The notes beneath the pieces are model-generated. The model did no database searches, had not been told where the DNA came from, and worked only from the letters and a program-made list of their open reading frames with translations. Positions 23,721-32,782 of a DNA stretch of 38,216 bases are shown piece by piece. Source of the DNA: Gemmatimonadota bacterium. Lineage in GTDB: Bacteria; Gemmatimonadota; Gemmatimonadetes; Gemmatimonadales; GWC2-71-9. The position numbers were made by a program, and so were the translations under genes. The DNA lies in assembly GCA_003220955.1 (NCBI GenBank), contig QHTW01000075.1, positions 1 to 38,216 on the forward strand, in the 5' to 3' direction. How positions within the stretch are numbered: the first letter of the stretch is position 1; the number at the start of each line of letters is the position of its first letter.

Positions 23721-25571
23721 TCACCAAGCGATCCCGTAATCCTCCCCATGATTCGACGAGCCGCCCCATAACGAGCCGTGCTTCCAGTCGAAAAAGATTG
23801 CGTTGATGGGCCCGGACGTCCTGTCGTCGAACTCAAGTTTGTACCCCATCGCCCGCAGCTCCTGCCGAGTCCATGCGGGTGTGTCATCACGCAGTGTCAA
23901 CCGACCGGGTTCGGTCTTGTGCTCGCCAAATGAGTTGCGCATCTGATAACTCGTGATGTTTGCCGCTTCGACGGCCTGCTGCACGTTCATGCCGAACTCG
24001 ACGACATTCAGAAAGAATTGCAGCAGGTTCTGATCCTGGGTGTCGCCGCCCTGCACCGCAAATGCCAGGAACGGCTTGCCGCCCTTCATCGCCAGACTCG
24101 GCGTCAACGTCACGCGCGGACGCTTGCCTGGGACGATCACGTTGAACGGATTGTCGGCGCTGTCGACGACGAATTGCTGCGCGCGCTGGCTCACCCCGAT
24201 GCCGGTATGACCCGCGATCATCGCCGGAATCCAGCCGCCTGACGGTGTCACCGAAACCACCCAACCCGACGTGTCCGCCGCTTCAATCGATGTCGTCCCG
24301 CGCCGGAAGGCCTCGTTGAAGGCGGCGAGCGCCGCCGCGTCATCGCCCCCTTCGGACGTCGTCACCGGCCGAGGAGACCAGCGCTGCAGGAGCGGTAAAT
24401 AGGGATTGGTGCCACCCTGAAAAGGATACGGATCGCCCGGTTTGATGTCCGGATCGTTGCGGTCGGGATTGATCAGCTTGGCGCGCTCGCGCGCATACTC
24501 CTTCGACAGCAGTCCCCGGATCGGCTCCTCCGGCGGAAATGCAGGATCGCCGTAGTAGAAGTCGCGATCGGCAAATGCCAGGTTCATCGTCTGATACAAC
24601 GTATGGATGTAGCGCGTGCTGTTATAGCCCATGGCCTTCAGATCGAACCCTTCGAGGATGTTGAGCGCCTGCAGCATGGCGGGCCCTTGCGACCATTGCT
24701 GCAGTTTGTAGACCTCGATGCCGCGATACGTCGTCATGAGCGGCTCTTCGATCTTGACGCGCCAGCTCGCGAGATCGGCGAGCGTGACGAGGCCACCTTC
24801 CTCCTGCACTCCGCGCACAAATTCTTGTGCGATATCGCCGCGATAGAATCGATCGTAGGCGGCCATGATCGCGTCATGCCGGTTCTTGCCGCGCCGCAGC
24901 GCCTGTTGCTCGGCTTCAACCAGCTTCCGGAGCGTCGCGGCGAGATCGGGTTGGCGGAAGATTTCACCCCCTTCGGGTGCTTCGCGCGCTTCCCCCGCAT
25001 GCGGCAGCATGACCGCGCGCGAATAGCGCCACTGCTTGAGCCAGCGCTTGTTGCGCTCGATCGAATTCGCTGTCTCGTCTTCTATCGGATAGCCCTCGGC
25101 CATGCTGATCGCGGGCTCCAACACTTCGCGAAGACTCAGCTTGCCATACTCGGCGAGCATCACCATGAGTCCGCCAGGCGTGCCGGGCGTGATCGCGGCG
25201 AGTGGCCCATACTCGGGCGGGAAGCGCATCCCCTTGGAACGGTAGAAGTCGGCCGTCGCGCCAGTCGGCGCAACGCCGAGGGCGTTGATAGCGATGACTT
25301 TCCTGGTGTGGGGATTGTAGATCAGGGCCTGCGTCTCGCCGCCCCAGGAGAGCACGTCCCACATCGTGGTGACCGCGGCGAGCATCGCGCACGTGGCGTC
25401 CACCGCGTTGCCGCCCTTTTGGAACATCATGGCGCCTGCTTCGGCGCCGAGTGGCTTGCCGGTGATCGCGACCCAGTGGCGGCCGTGCAAGGCCGGCTTC
25501 TGAGTGCGCTGCGCCACAAGCGTGGTCGGAAGAACGAGGAGAGCGAGCAGCAGGCAGCGACGGACGGCCAT
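23721..25571 (-). CDS. Gamma-glutamyltransferase-family protein (exported)
   Basis: 616 residues with a signal peptide (about 1-20, ending LVAQ). Family landmarks: GGNAVDATCAMLAAV, AINALGVAPTGAT, AAITPGTPGG, GYNSTRYIHTLYQTMNLAFADRDFYYGDP, and the autoprocessing site region FRRGTTSIEAADTSGWVVSVT. The catalytic Thr is expected in TTSIEA, which differs from the TTHYSV of classical GGT. C-terminal landmarks are TLTPSLAMKGGKPFLAFAVQGGD and GSSNHGEDYGIAW. It would be cleaved to two subunits and act on glutathione or other gamma-glutamyl or acyl peptides in the periplasm. It starts 51 bases after hisD on the same strand, so read-through from the his operon is possible. Substrate not assignable. Confidence 0.9.
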   Translation of the reverse strand: MAVRRCLLLALLVLPTTLVAQRTQKPALHGRHWVAITGKPLGAEAGAMMFQKGGNAVDATCAMLAAVTTMWDVLSWGGETQALIYNPHTRKVIAINALGVAPTGATADFYRSKGMRFPPEYGPLAAITPGTPGGLMVMLAEYGKLSLREVLEPAISMAEGYPIEDETANSIERNKRWLKQWRYSRAVMLPHAGEAREAPEGGEIFRQPDLAATLRKLVEAEQQALRRGKNRHDAIMAAYDRFYRGDIAQEFVRGVQEEGGLVTLADLASWRVKIEEPLMTTYRGIEVYKLQQWSQGPAMLQALNILEGFDLKAMGYNSTRYIHTLYQTMNLAFADRDFYYGDPAFPPEEPIRGLLSKEYARERAKLINPDRNDPDIKPGDPYPFQGGTNPYLPLLQRWSPRPVTTSEGGDDAAALAAFNEAFRRGTTSIEAADTSGWVVSVTPSGGWIPAMIAGHTGIGVSQRAQQFVVDSADNPFNVIVPGKRPRVTLTPSLAMKGGKPFLAFAVQGGDTQDQNLLQFFLNVVEFGMNVQQAVEAANITSYQMRNSFGEHKTEPGRLTLRDDTPAWTRQELRAMGYKLEFDDRTSGPINAIFFDWKHGSLWGGSSNHGEDYGIAW

Positions 25572-25622
25572 CGGTGCTCCAAGAGAGGATCGGCTGGAAG
25601 GTACCGAAGTCGGACCGCCCGC

Positions 25623-26876
25623 TCAATCCAGCCGTCGTTCGGCGGAGCGCGCGTGACCCTCGAGCCCTTCGACCCTCCCGAACCACGCGGCGTCTTCGAC
25701 GAGTGGACGCGCGGCCGCGGAGTCGTCGATGCGCAGCCACGTGCGTACTCGCAGAAACGTGTAAACCGATAGGCCGCCCTTCGACCGCGCAGTGCCCGCG
25801 GTCGGAAGCACGTGATTGGGACCGGCACCGTAGTCCCCCAGCACCTCTGCCGATCCGCTGCCGATGAACAGCGCGCCGTAATTTCCAAGTAGCGGCGCGA
25901 CGGCGGCCGAGTCCTGGAGGCAGAGCTCCAGGTGCTCGGGCGCAAGCGCATCGCATGCCGAGATGCCTTCCTCTACACTCGCGACCACCACAACACCGCC
26001 ATTCGCGAGCGCCGCCCGAGCGACCTCGGCGCTGGGCAAGTTGCCAAGCTGGCGAGCGAGCTCCTTGTCGACGCAATCGGGCTGTGCAGGATCGAGCGTG
26101 ACGAGCACGGGCAGCGCGTCGGGGTCGTGCTCCGCCTGCGCGAGCAGATCAGCCGCAATCACTGCAGGAGAGGCGGTGGAGTCGGCGAAAACAACCAGCT
26201 CCGACGGGCCCGCGAGCATATCGATTGCAACGCGCCCCGCGACGAGCTGTTTCGCCGCCGTGACGTAGCGATTTCCGGGTCCCGCAATCACGTCACAAGG
26301 AGGAACCGGGCCCGCGCCGAACGCGAGCGCCGCAATTGCCTGCGCGCCGCCCGCCGCGAGGAGACCGTCGGCGCCGGCGATGGCCGCGGCGGCGAGCGTC
26401 ATCGGTCCCGGCTTGGGGCTCGTGACCCAGATCTCCTTCACGCCCGCCGCCCGCGCCGTCACCGCCGTCATCAGCACCGACGAGGGCAGTGGATAGCGCC
26501 CGCCGGGCGCGTAACAGCCAGCGCGCTCCAGCGGTGCGATCCAATGACCCGCCGCTCCACCAGGCACCGTGACGGTCACCGCATTCAACGCGCGCTTCTG
26601 CGCCTCGGCGAATGTCAGGATTCGCGCAGCGACGCGCTCGAGTCGCGTGCGGTCGCCGGCGGCCAAGCCATCGAGCGCCCGCGCAAGCTCGGCTCGATCC
26701 AAAAACAACGGTCCTCCGGCGGGCACGTCGCCGTGCCGCTCGGCGTGCTCCCGTAGCGCGCTCTCGCCGCGCGCGCGCACTGCGTCGACGATCGGCGCGG
26801 CGACCGCCAAGGCCTCGGCCGGCACACCGGCCGTGCGACGACGCACGAGTTCGGCAACGGAACGACGGTTCAGCAC
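25623..26876 (-). CDS. hisD: Histidinol dehydrogenase
   Basis: 417 residues from a GTG start at 26876 that overlaps hisA-IE by 7 bases. HisD performs the last two oxidations, histidinol to histidine, using NAD and zinc. Signatures: WVTSPKPGPMTLAAAAIAGADGLLAAGGAQAIAALAFG, VIAGPGNRYVTAAKQLVAG, DMLAGPSELVVFAD, LLAQAEHDPDA, APEHLEL and GDYGAGPNHVLPTAGTAR. The general-base Glu/His pair in PEHLEL and the zinc ligands appear conserved. It is the last gene of the six-gene his operon. Length is slightly below the usual 430 but no segment is obviously missing. Confidence 0.97.
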   Translation of the reverse strand: MLNRRSVAELVRRRTAGVPAEALAVAAPIVDAVRARGESALREHAERHGDVPAGGPLFLDRAELARALDGLAAGDRTRLERVAARILTFAEAQKRALNAVTVTVPGGAAGHWIAPLERAGCYAPGGRYPLPSSVLMTAVTARAAGVKEIWVTSPKPGPMTLAAAAIAGADGLLAAGGAQAIAALAFGAGPVPPCDVIAGPGNRYVTAAKQLVAGRVAIDMLAGPSELVVFADSTASPAVIAADLLAQAEHDPDALPVLVTLDPAQPDCVDKELARQLGNLPSAEVARAALANGGVVVVASVEEGISACDALAPEHLELCLQDSAAVAPLLGNYGALFIGSGSAEVLGDYGAGPNHVLPTAGTARSKGGLSVYTFLRVRTWLRIDDSAAARPLVEDAAWFGRVEGLEGHARSAERRLD

Positions 26877-28138
26877 GCGGAGGTCTTTCTGACCATCGGC
26901 CGCCGATTCACGGCCCCGTGACGACGGGCCAACTCCGCACGAACGTCGGCCAGCGTTCCGCCGCCGCGCGCCAACGCGACGAGTGCCATGTACAACACGT
27001 CGGCCGTCTCCCGCACCACATCTCCGGTCGACTCAGCCCGCGCGAGCTCGTCCGCTTCTTCGCGAAGCTTCGCCGCAAGCAGCGCTCGATCGGTCAGCAG
27101 CCGCGTGGTTCCGGAGCCCGTGACGGGCCGGGCCGCCCGGTCCGCGAGCGTCCGTTCGAGATCGAACAGATCGAACTCCGACGGCCAGCACGAGCGGCGA
27201 TTCAGGTGACAGAACCCGGCGCCCACCTGGCGCACGGTGAAACGCAGCGCATCGCGATCGCAGTCGAGGTCCACGCGCACGAGGGTCTGCGCGTTTCCCG
27301 AAGTCGCGCCTTTTTCCCAAATCGCCTGGCGCGAGCGCGACCAGTAGATCCCGCGCCGCTCAGCCACCGCGCGCGCGAGCGACTCCCGCGAACTCCAGAC
27401 GAGACCGAGTGTGCGGCTCGCGTCGTCGCACACCACGGTCGGCCACACGTCGCCTGGCAACGGCTTCGTGAGCGGCGCGGCGACCGCGTCGCCAAGCGAT
27501 AGCGTGCCGGTGTAGAGCGCCATGCCGACCTGGGCATCGGCGCCAATGCGATCGAGCTCGGCCACTTCGCCCGCAGTGGTGATACCACCCGCGGCCGTCA
27601 CGCGGGCGCCTGCCGCGGCGCGCACTACTGACTCCACGGCGGCACCGTCGTAGCCCAGCATTTCCCCCTCGTTCTCCACCTGAGTGAAGAGGAACCCACC
27701 GACAACGGGCGCAAGCTCGCCGACGCGCTCGAGCACCGGGACACCGGTCGTCCGGCGCCAACCGTCCACTACGATCTCGCCGCGTTTGGCATCCACGGCT
27801 GCGACAACGCGCTCCCGCGGCAAGGCGCCGCAGAACTCCGGCGTCGCTGCTGTGCCGATCACGATCTGGACGGCGCCGTCGTCGAGCCAGCGGCGCGCGC
27901 TGTCGAGATCGCGGATGCCTCCGCCCACGCGACACGGCGCGCGGCGGACGAGATCCCGGATCACGTCGGCGTTCGAGCCCCGGCCAAGTGCGGCGTCCAA
28001 ATCGACGACGGCCACCTCACCCGCGATTGCGAACTCCTCCAACCGCTCGACGGGATCGCCGCCGTCGAGGACGAATTCCTTGCCGCGCCGCAACTGCACC
28101 GCGCGTCCGCCCATGATGTCGATGCTCGGTACGATCAT
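26870..28138 (-). CDS. hisA-hisIE: Trifunctional HisA-HisI-HisE fusion
   Basis: 422 residues from ATG 28138, overlapping hisHF as ATGA. HisA (about 1-230): (beta/alpha)8 isomerase with SIDIMGG (catalytic Asp), AAVDAKRGEIVVDGWRRTTG and TAAGGITTAGEV phosphate-binding strands. HisI (about 232-325): cyclohydrolase with IYWSRSRQAIWEKGATSGN, the D-x-D metal motif DCDRDAL and FCHLNRRSCW. HisE (about 330-422): MazG-like pyrophosphohydrolase with LREEADELARAE and VRETADVLYMALVALA. Together these convert phosphoribosyl-ATP to the HisF substrate. HisI-HisE fusion is common, but HisA in front of it is unusual. The open frame extends upstream of 28138 only inside hisHF. Confidence 0.93.
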   Translation of the reverse strand: MIVPSIDIMGGRAVQLRRGKEFVLDGGDPVERLEEFAIAGEVAVVDLDAALGRGSNADVIRDLVRRAPCRVGGGIRDLDSARRWLDDGAVQIVIGTAATPEFCGALPRERVVAAVDAKRGEIVVDGWRRTTGVPVLERVGELAPVVGGFLFTQVENEGEMLGYDGAAVESVVRAAAGARVTAAGGITTAGEVAELDRIGADAQVGMALYTGTLSLGDAVAAPLTKPLPGDVWPTVVCDDASRTLGLVWSSRESLARAVAERRGIYWSRSRQAIWEKGATSGNAQTLVRVDLDCDRDALRFTVRQVGAGFCHLNRRSCWPSEFDLFDLERTLADRAARPVTGSGTTRLLTDRALLAAKLREEADELARAESTGDVVRETADVLYMALVALARGGGTLADVRAELARRHGAVNRRPMVRKTSAC

Positions 28139-29517
28139 CGCCGCACCCGAATTCCCCGGACGGCGAGGTCCGCTTTGATGCCGTCCACCGTCTCGTCGCG
28201 GTCGTGAAAGACCGATGCCGCGAGCACCGCGTCCACGCCGGCTGCAAAGGCCGCGGCGACGTGTTCCCGCGTTCCAACGCCGCCCGAGGCGATGACGGGG
28301 ACCCGAACCGCTTCCAACGCAGCGCGCAGCAGCCGGATGTCGTGTCCCGCCCGCGTTCCATCGCGATCCCAGCTCGTAAGCAGGATCTCGCCCGCGCCCA
28401 GATGCTCGCCCTCGCGAGCCCACATCACCGCGTCGGGTCGGGCGACCTCGCGCCCGCCGATGACCAGCACCTCCCAGCAATCCGCGGCGCAGCGCGCATC
28501 GATCGCGAGGACGACGCACTGGCGGCCGAACGCGTCGGCGAGCTCGGTCAAGAGCTCAGGGCGGCGCACCGCAGCCGTGTTGACGCTCACTTTGTCTGCG
28601 CCGGCGGAAAGGAGACAACGCGCGTCATCCACGCTGCGGACGCCTCCGCCCACAGTCAGCGGAATGCGGAGCGCCGCCCGCACGCGCCGCACCGTCTCGA
28701 CCTGCGTGCCACGGCCGCTGGCGGACGCCGCGACGTCGAGGATTACGATCTCGTCGGCACCTTGGGCTTCATACCGCGCCGCCTGCTCGGCGGGGTCGCC
28801 GGCGTCGCGCAGGTCCTGGAAGCGGATGCCTTTCACCACGCGGCCATCCTTCACATCGAGGCACGGGATGATACGACGCCGCAGGCCCGACGACCCGTTC
28901 GCTGCCGGCAAGGGTCGCGCCGTTCGACCCGTAAGCCAGCGCTCGAGCAGATCCGCGCCATACGCACCCGATAGCTCGGGGTGAAACTGGCAAGCGAGCG
29001 TATGCCCGCGTTCAAGCGCGGCGAGGAATGGCACGCCGTGCGTGGTCCAGGCGGTGGTCCATCCCGGCGGACTTTCACGCAGCGCGTAGGAGTTCGCGAA
29101 CGCCGCGACCCCGGGAGTCAGCAAACGCGCTTCTGGTTCGGGCGTCACGCTGTTCCAGCCGAGATGCGGGATCCGCACATGGGGTGGCAACCGGCGACAG
29201 GTTCCCGCCACAACGCCGAGTCCCGCCACCCCGGGCGCCTCCTCACTCGCCTCGCATAACATCTGCATGCCGAGACAAATGCCGAGGATCGGTGTGCCGC
29301 GTGATCCGTGATCGCGAATGGCGGTTTCAAGACCGCGAGATCGGAGCGCCGCCATGCCAGTGCCAAACGCGCCGACACCAGGCAAAACGATGCGTGCCGC
29401 GTCGCGCACGGTTGCAGGATCGGCGGAGATGATCACGCCAGCGTTGAGGCGTCGAAAGGCGCCGGCAATCGACGCGAGATTGGCGACGCCCGAATCCACG
29501 ATCACGACGTCACTCAT
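28135..29517 (-). CDS. hisHF: Fused imidazole glycerol phosphate synthase HisH-HisF
   Basis: 460 residues from ATG 29517, overlapping hisB by 8 bases. HisH glutaminase domain (about 1-197): nucleophile Cys81 in GICLGMQML, and His179/Glu181 in QFHPELSG. A linker of ~15 residues (about 198-212) leads to HisF cyclase (about 213-460): RRIIPCLDVKDGRVVKGIRF with catalytic Asp221, VVLAIDARC with the second Asp near 340, LTSWDRDGT and IASGGVG. Normally these are two proteins that pair. A fused form in this order is known from eukaryotes (yeast HIS7); it is uncommon in bacteria. The fusion is continuous with no stop, so ammonia channelling would be within one chain. Confidence 0.94.
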   Translation of the reverse strand: MSDVVIVDSGVANLASIAGAFRRLNAGVIISADPATVRDAARIVLPGVGAFGTGMAALRSRGLETAIRDHGSRGTPILGICLGMQMLCEASEEAPGVAGLGVVAGTCRRLPPHVRIPHLGWNSVTPEPEARLLTPGVAAFANSYALRESPPGWTTAWTTHGVPFLAALERGHTLACQFHPELSGAYGADLLERWLTGRTARPLPAANGSSGLRRRIIPCLDVKDGRVVKGIRFQDLRDAGDPAEQAARYEAQGADEIVILDVAASASGRGTQVETVRRVRAALRIPLTVGGGVRSVDDARCLLSAGADKVSVNTAAVRRPELLTELADAFGRQCVVLAIDARCAADCWEVLVIGGREVARPDAVMWAREGEHLGAGEILLTSWDRDGTRAGHDIRLLRAALEAVRVPVIASGGVGTREHVAAAFAAGVDAVLAASVFHDRDETVDGIKADLAVRGIRVRR

Positions 29518-30115
29518 GACTGGCAGCTCCGAGCGTGCCTTTGGTTGACGGCACGTCTTCGAATCCCGACACCCCCACCGCCTGACGCAGCGCCAGAGCG
29601 GTGGCCTTGAACGCCGCTTCGGCACGATGATGATCGTTTTCGCCCTTTAGTACATCGACATGCAGCGTCATGCGCCCCGCCGTCGCCAGCGAACGCAGGA
29701 AATGCCCGACATTCTCACACGCGAGGCCACCGATTGCCTGGCGTTGCAGGCTGAGCGCGACGTCTGAAAACGGCCGGCCGGAAAGATCGACGACCCCCCG
29801 TGCTAACGCCTCATCGAGCGGGGCGAGCGCCCAGCCGAAACGGTTGACCCCGCGCCGCTCCCCCAGGGCGCGGTCGAGTGCCTCTCCCACAGCGAGCGCA
29901 CAATCCTCGGCGGTGTGGTGATCGTCGACCTGCAGGTCCCCCTCGCACGTGAGCTTCAGGTCAAACCGCGCGTGGCGACCCAGCGTGTCGAGGAGATGAT
30001 CGAGGAAACCGATCCCCGTCTTTATCGTCGTCTTCCCGGTGCCATCGACATCGAGCGAGAGGTGAATCGATGTCTCGCGGGTGGTGCGCGTGACCGTGCC
30101 AGTGCGGGGATTCAT
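29510..30115 (-). CDS. hisB: Imidazoleglycerol-phosphate dehydratase
   Basis: 201 residues, monofunctional HisB dehydratase with no N-terminal phosphatase. Two manganese-binding signatures are intact: DDHHTAEDCALAVGEAL (about 75-91) and ENDHHRAEAAFKATALAL (about 165-182), plus the N-terminal TRETSIHLSLDVDGTGKTTIKTGIGFLDHLLD. It dehydrates imidazoleglycerol phosphate to imidazoleacetol phosphate. It overlaps hisC-HAD by 4 bases and hisHF by 8. The phosphatase fused to HisB in enterobacteria appears here as a HAD domain on HisC instead. Confidence 0.97.
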   Translation of the reverse strand: MNPRTGTVTRTTRETSIHLSLDVDGTGKTTIKTGIGFLDHLLDTLGRHARFDLKLTCEGDLQVDDHHTAEDCALAVGEALDRALGERRGVNRFGWALAPLDEALARGVVDLSGRPFSDVALSLQRQAIGGLACENVGHFLRSLATAGRMTLHVDVLKGENDHHRAEAAFKATALALRQAVGVSGFEDVPSTKGTLGAASHE

Positions 30116-31851
30116 GACAGCAACTCCTCCAGATCGGCCAGTTGATCGAGCACGCGAGCGGCGCCCGCGTCGGCGAGAGCAGCGGCGGTTGCAGCGAGGT
30201 CATCGCCGGGCGCCACGACGCCGAGCGGCAGCACGTCGGCGCCGGCGGCGGCCCGGATGTCATCGGGGGCATTGCCCACCATCCACGCCCGTCGAGCTCG
30301 CAGGCGCGTGAGTGCGAGGCGAACCGGCGCGGGGTCCGGTTTGCGCGCGGCGTCTTCCATGCAGACGACAGCGCGGAACAGGTCCGCGACACCCTCGCGC
30401 TCGAGGAACCAGCGCGCCTCCTCGCGCGGCCGCCCCGTGACGACGGCGAGCGGCAGCCGCTTCGCGAGTCGTTCGAGCAGCGCGCGTGGCACGATCAGGC
30501 GCTCGCGTTCGCGCAACCCGGGCGATCCGGCCGCGCCGAGGTACAGCGCCTGGAAGCGTGTGGTGACGCTCGCGAGCTCGGCCTGGACGCCGCGCGCCGC
30601 GATCAGGCGCTGCGTCACGATCCAATCGTTCGCCGCGTCGCCCGCGCGCAACGCATCCTCGATGTCTTCCATTGTTACGTTCACGCCGTAGGTCTCGGCG
30701 GTTGCAATCATGGCCGCGCGCTGCGACTCGCGCACGTCGGCGAGCACGCCGTCGAGATCGAAGACGAGCGCCTCAGGCGCGAGCACCGTGTCGAGGGCGC
30801 TCGTGAGGCGCTCGAAGGCGGTCGGTTCACCGGGCAGCGTGATACGCAGCGCCGTGACGATGCCGGGCCGGTCGGGAAACTCGCGGACCAGCACTCGGAG
30901 CGCGGCGAGGCCGGCGGCACAGAACCTCGCGCGTCGGCCGCACTCGACGAAGACGAAGTTTGCCTGCGACGCGCGAGGAGAGAGTCCGAGCGACGCCAGC
31001 TGCCGGGTGAGTGCCGCGCGCTCCTCACGCACCCGCGCTACGTGCGCCGCGAGCGGCCCCGCACCGCGCTCGAGCTGTCGCATCGCCAGCGCCAGCGATG
31101 GGGCGGCGACGGGATAAGGGCCGCCCGCCGCGCGCAGCACGGCGACGACGTCCGCATTGCCAACCGCGTAGCCGACCCGGCACCCCGCGAGCCCCCACGC
31201 CTTCGAGAGCGTGCGGAGCACGAGGACGTTGGGGATGTCGAGCACGGCAGCGGTGAGATCGTAATTCGCATACTCGACGTAGGCATGATCGAGCAGGACG
31301 AGAGCGCCGGGCGCCGCGGCGGCGAGCCGGCGCACGTCCGCCAGCGTGGCCACGCCACCCGTCGGATTGTTGGGCGACACGATCGCGACGACCGCGGTGC
31401 GGGCGTCGATGCGCTCCGAAAACGCGCCGGTGGGAAACGCGTCACTCGGCCACGGCACGCGCACCAGTTCGCCCCCGGCGAGCGCCGCGTAGCGATCGAG
31501 CATTTCGAAACTCGGGTCGGGAAGCAGCAGGGTGCGGCCGGGCGTGAGGAATGCGCGGCAGGCACGATCGATCGCTTCATCCGCTCCGGCGGTGACGATC
31601 ACGCGCTCGGGCGCGACGCTCCAGTGCGCGGCGAGGCGGCCAGTCAGCTCGGCAACGTCGGGGTAACGACGAAGCACCTCTGGATCGGCCTGCGCCAACT
31701 CGGCCAGCACGGCCGGCGACGGCAGGAGGCCCTCGTTCCGGTCCAGTCGCAGCATGCCGGCGCCGCTGCGGACCGGCTGGTCATACGCAGACGCGGGATT
31801 GATCCACGAACGTGGCCCGCTCCTTTCCCCGGTCCTCGTCGCGGTCGTCAT
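30112..31851 (-). CDS. hisC: Histidinol-phosphate aminotransferase fused to a HAD phosphatase (putative histidinol-phosphatase)
   Basis: 579 residues, far above the ~350 of HisC alone. HisC (about 1-350): fold I PLP aminotransferase with LDRNEGLLPSP, VTAGADEAIDRACRAF, SPNNPTGG, DHAYVEY and the PLP lysine in TLSKAWGLAGCRVGY. HAD domain (about 355-579): motif I ALVFDLDGVLADV, motif II VVTGRP, motif III RKPDP and motif IV GNAPDDIRAA, all catalytic residues present. Aminotransfer yields histidinol phosphate; a HAD enzyme in the same chain is the obvious candidate to dephosphorylate it, a step with no other gene in the operon. HAD substrate is inference. It overlaps hisG and hisB by 4 bases each. 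Confidence 0.92.
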   Translation of the reverse strand: MTTATRTGERSGPRSWINPASAYDQPVRSGAGMLRLDRNEGLLPSPAVLAELAQADPEVLRRYPDVAELTGRLAAHWSVAPERVIVTAGADEAIDRACRAFLTPGRTLLLPDPSFEMLDRYAALAGGELVRVPWPSDAFPTGAFSERIDARTAVVAIVSPNNPTGGVATLADVRRLAAAAPGALVLLDHAYVEYANYDLTAAVLDIPNVLVLRTLSKAWGLAGCRVGYAVGNADVVAVLRAAGGPYPVAAPSLALAMRQLERGAGPLAAHVARVREERAALTRQLASLGLSPRASQANFVFVECGRRARFCAAGLAALRVLVREFPDRPGIVTALRITLPGEPTAFERLTSALDTVLAPEALVFDLDGVLADVRESQRAAMIATAETYGVNVTMEDIEDALRAGDAANDWIVTQRLIAARGVQAELASVTTRFQALYLGAAGSPGLRERERLIVPRALLERLAKRLPLAVVTGRPREEARWFLEREGVADLFRAVVCMEDAARKPDPAPVRLALTRLRARRAWMVGNAPDDIRAAAGADVLPLGVVAPGDDLAATAAALADAGAARVLDQLADLEELLS

Positions 31852-32726
31852 GGCACGATCTGCGACAGAGCGGAGACGACGACGTCAGTGCCGCCGGCCG
31901 CTTTCACCGCGGGAATCACCTGTGGCAAGAGCTCACGCGGCACGGCGGCCTTTACTGCGTATCCGGTGTCGCCAAACAGTCGGGATACTGTCGCTTGGCG
32001 CATGGACGGCAGCACGGCCACCACGGCGTCGAGACACGCCCCCGACGCGTTCACTTCGAGCATGACGCGCCGACGAGCCTCGAGCACGGAGTTGATCAGC
32101 AACACTAGATCGTCGATGTAGCGGCGGCGTGTCGGATCATCGAGTGCCGCGCGGTGCGCATACAGCCGCGTGGATGAGGGCATCAACACGTCGACAATCG
32201 CGAGTCCGTTAGCGTCGAGGGTCGCACCGGTGGCGGTGTTGTCGACGATCACGTCGGCGTCTTCGGGAGGAAAGACTTCTGTCGCGCCGTAAGAGCGGAC
32301 GAACTCGGCGCACACCTTCTTTGCGTCGATCCAGCGGCGCGCCATCCGCTCGTATTCCGACGCGACGACGAGACGCCGCGCGGGCAGTCGCCCGCCTTCG
32401 AGCAGCGCGACGGGAGCAGCAGCCACGAGTTGCACGGGGTCGAGGCCCGTGTCGAGCAGCTCGACGACGTCGGCTTCCAGCTCCGCCACCCAGTCGGCGC
32501 CGGCGAAGCCCACATCGCGGCTGCCGAGCGCAAGCATTTCGACGATGTTCTGGGGTTTCAGGAGCTTCGCCTCGGCCCCGGGCAGTCCCACGTCGGGCCG
32601 ATAGCCCCGGGCGCTGGGACGCACGCGGATGCCGGCATCGGCGAGAAGGGTCAGCACGCCCTGCTCCATCCGGCCCTTGGGCAGGCCGAGGCGAAACGGG
32701 ACGGCGCGGCGGACGATTGTGGACAT
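31848..32726 (-). CDS. hisG: ATP phosphoribosyltransferase, long form
   Basis: 292 residues. Length and layout fit the long hexameric HisG: two catalytic lobes (about 1-215) and a C-terminal ACT-like regulatory domain (about 216-292) that binds histidine. Signatures: LGLPKGRMEQG near the start, LGSRDVGFAGADWVAE, and DNTATGATLDANGLAIVD with the PRPP-binding acidic loop. It catalyses the first, feedback-inhibited step of histidine synthesis. ATG at 32726 has GGAG 7 bases upstream. It is the first structural gene after the attenuator. No hisZ is needed with a long form. Confidence 0.97.
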   Translation of the reverse strand: MSTIVRRAVPFRLGLPKGRMEQGVLTLLADAGIRVRPSARGYRPDVGLPGAEAKLLKPQNIVEMLALGSRDVGFAGADWVAELEADVVELLDTGLDPVQLVAAAPVALLEGGRLPARRLVVASEYERMARRWIDAKKVCAEFVRSYGATEVFPPEDADVIVDNTATGATLDANGLAIVDVLMPSSTRLYAHRAALDDPTRRRYIDDLVLLINSVLEARRRVMLEVNASGACLDAVVAVLPSMRQATVSRLFGDTGYAVKAAVPRELLPQVIPAVKAAGGTDVVVSALSQIVP

Positions 32727-32782
32727 CGATCGGCTCCATGTTGGCCGAACCGGAGTCCCCCAGAGTCCCGCGACGCCGCCCC

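Noticed and set aside
24603..25772. A 389-codon plus-strand open frame opposite the gamma-glutamyltransferase gene
   Set aside because: Antisense to a clear enzyme gene with no domain and a shadow-like composition.
30142..32121. A 659-codon plus-strand open frame opposite hisC-HAD and hisG
   Set aside because: It is antisense to two well-recognised genes, has an Arg/His-rich composition typical of shadow frames in GC-rich DNA, and no recognisable domain.
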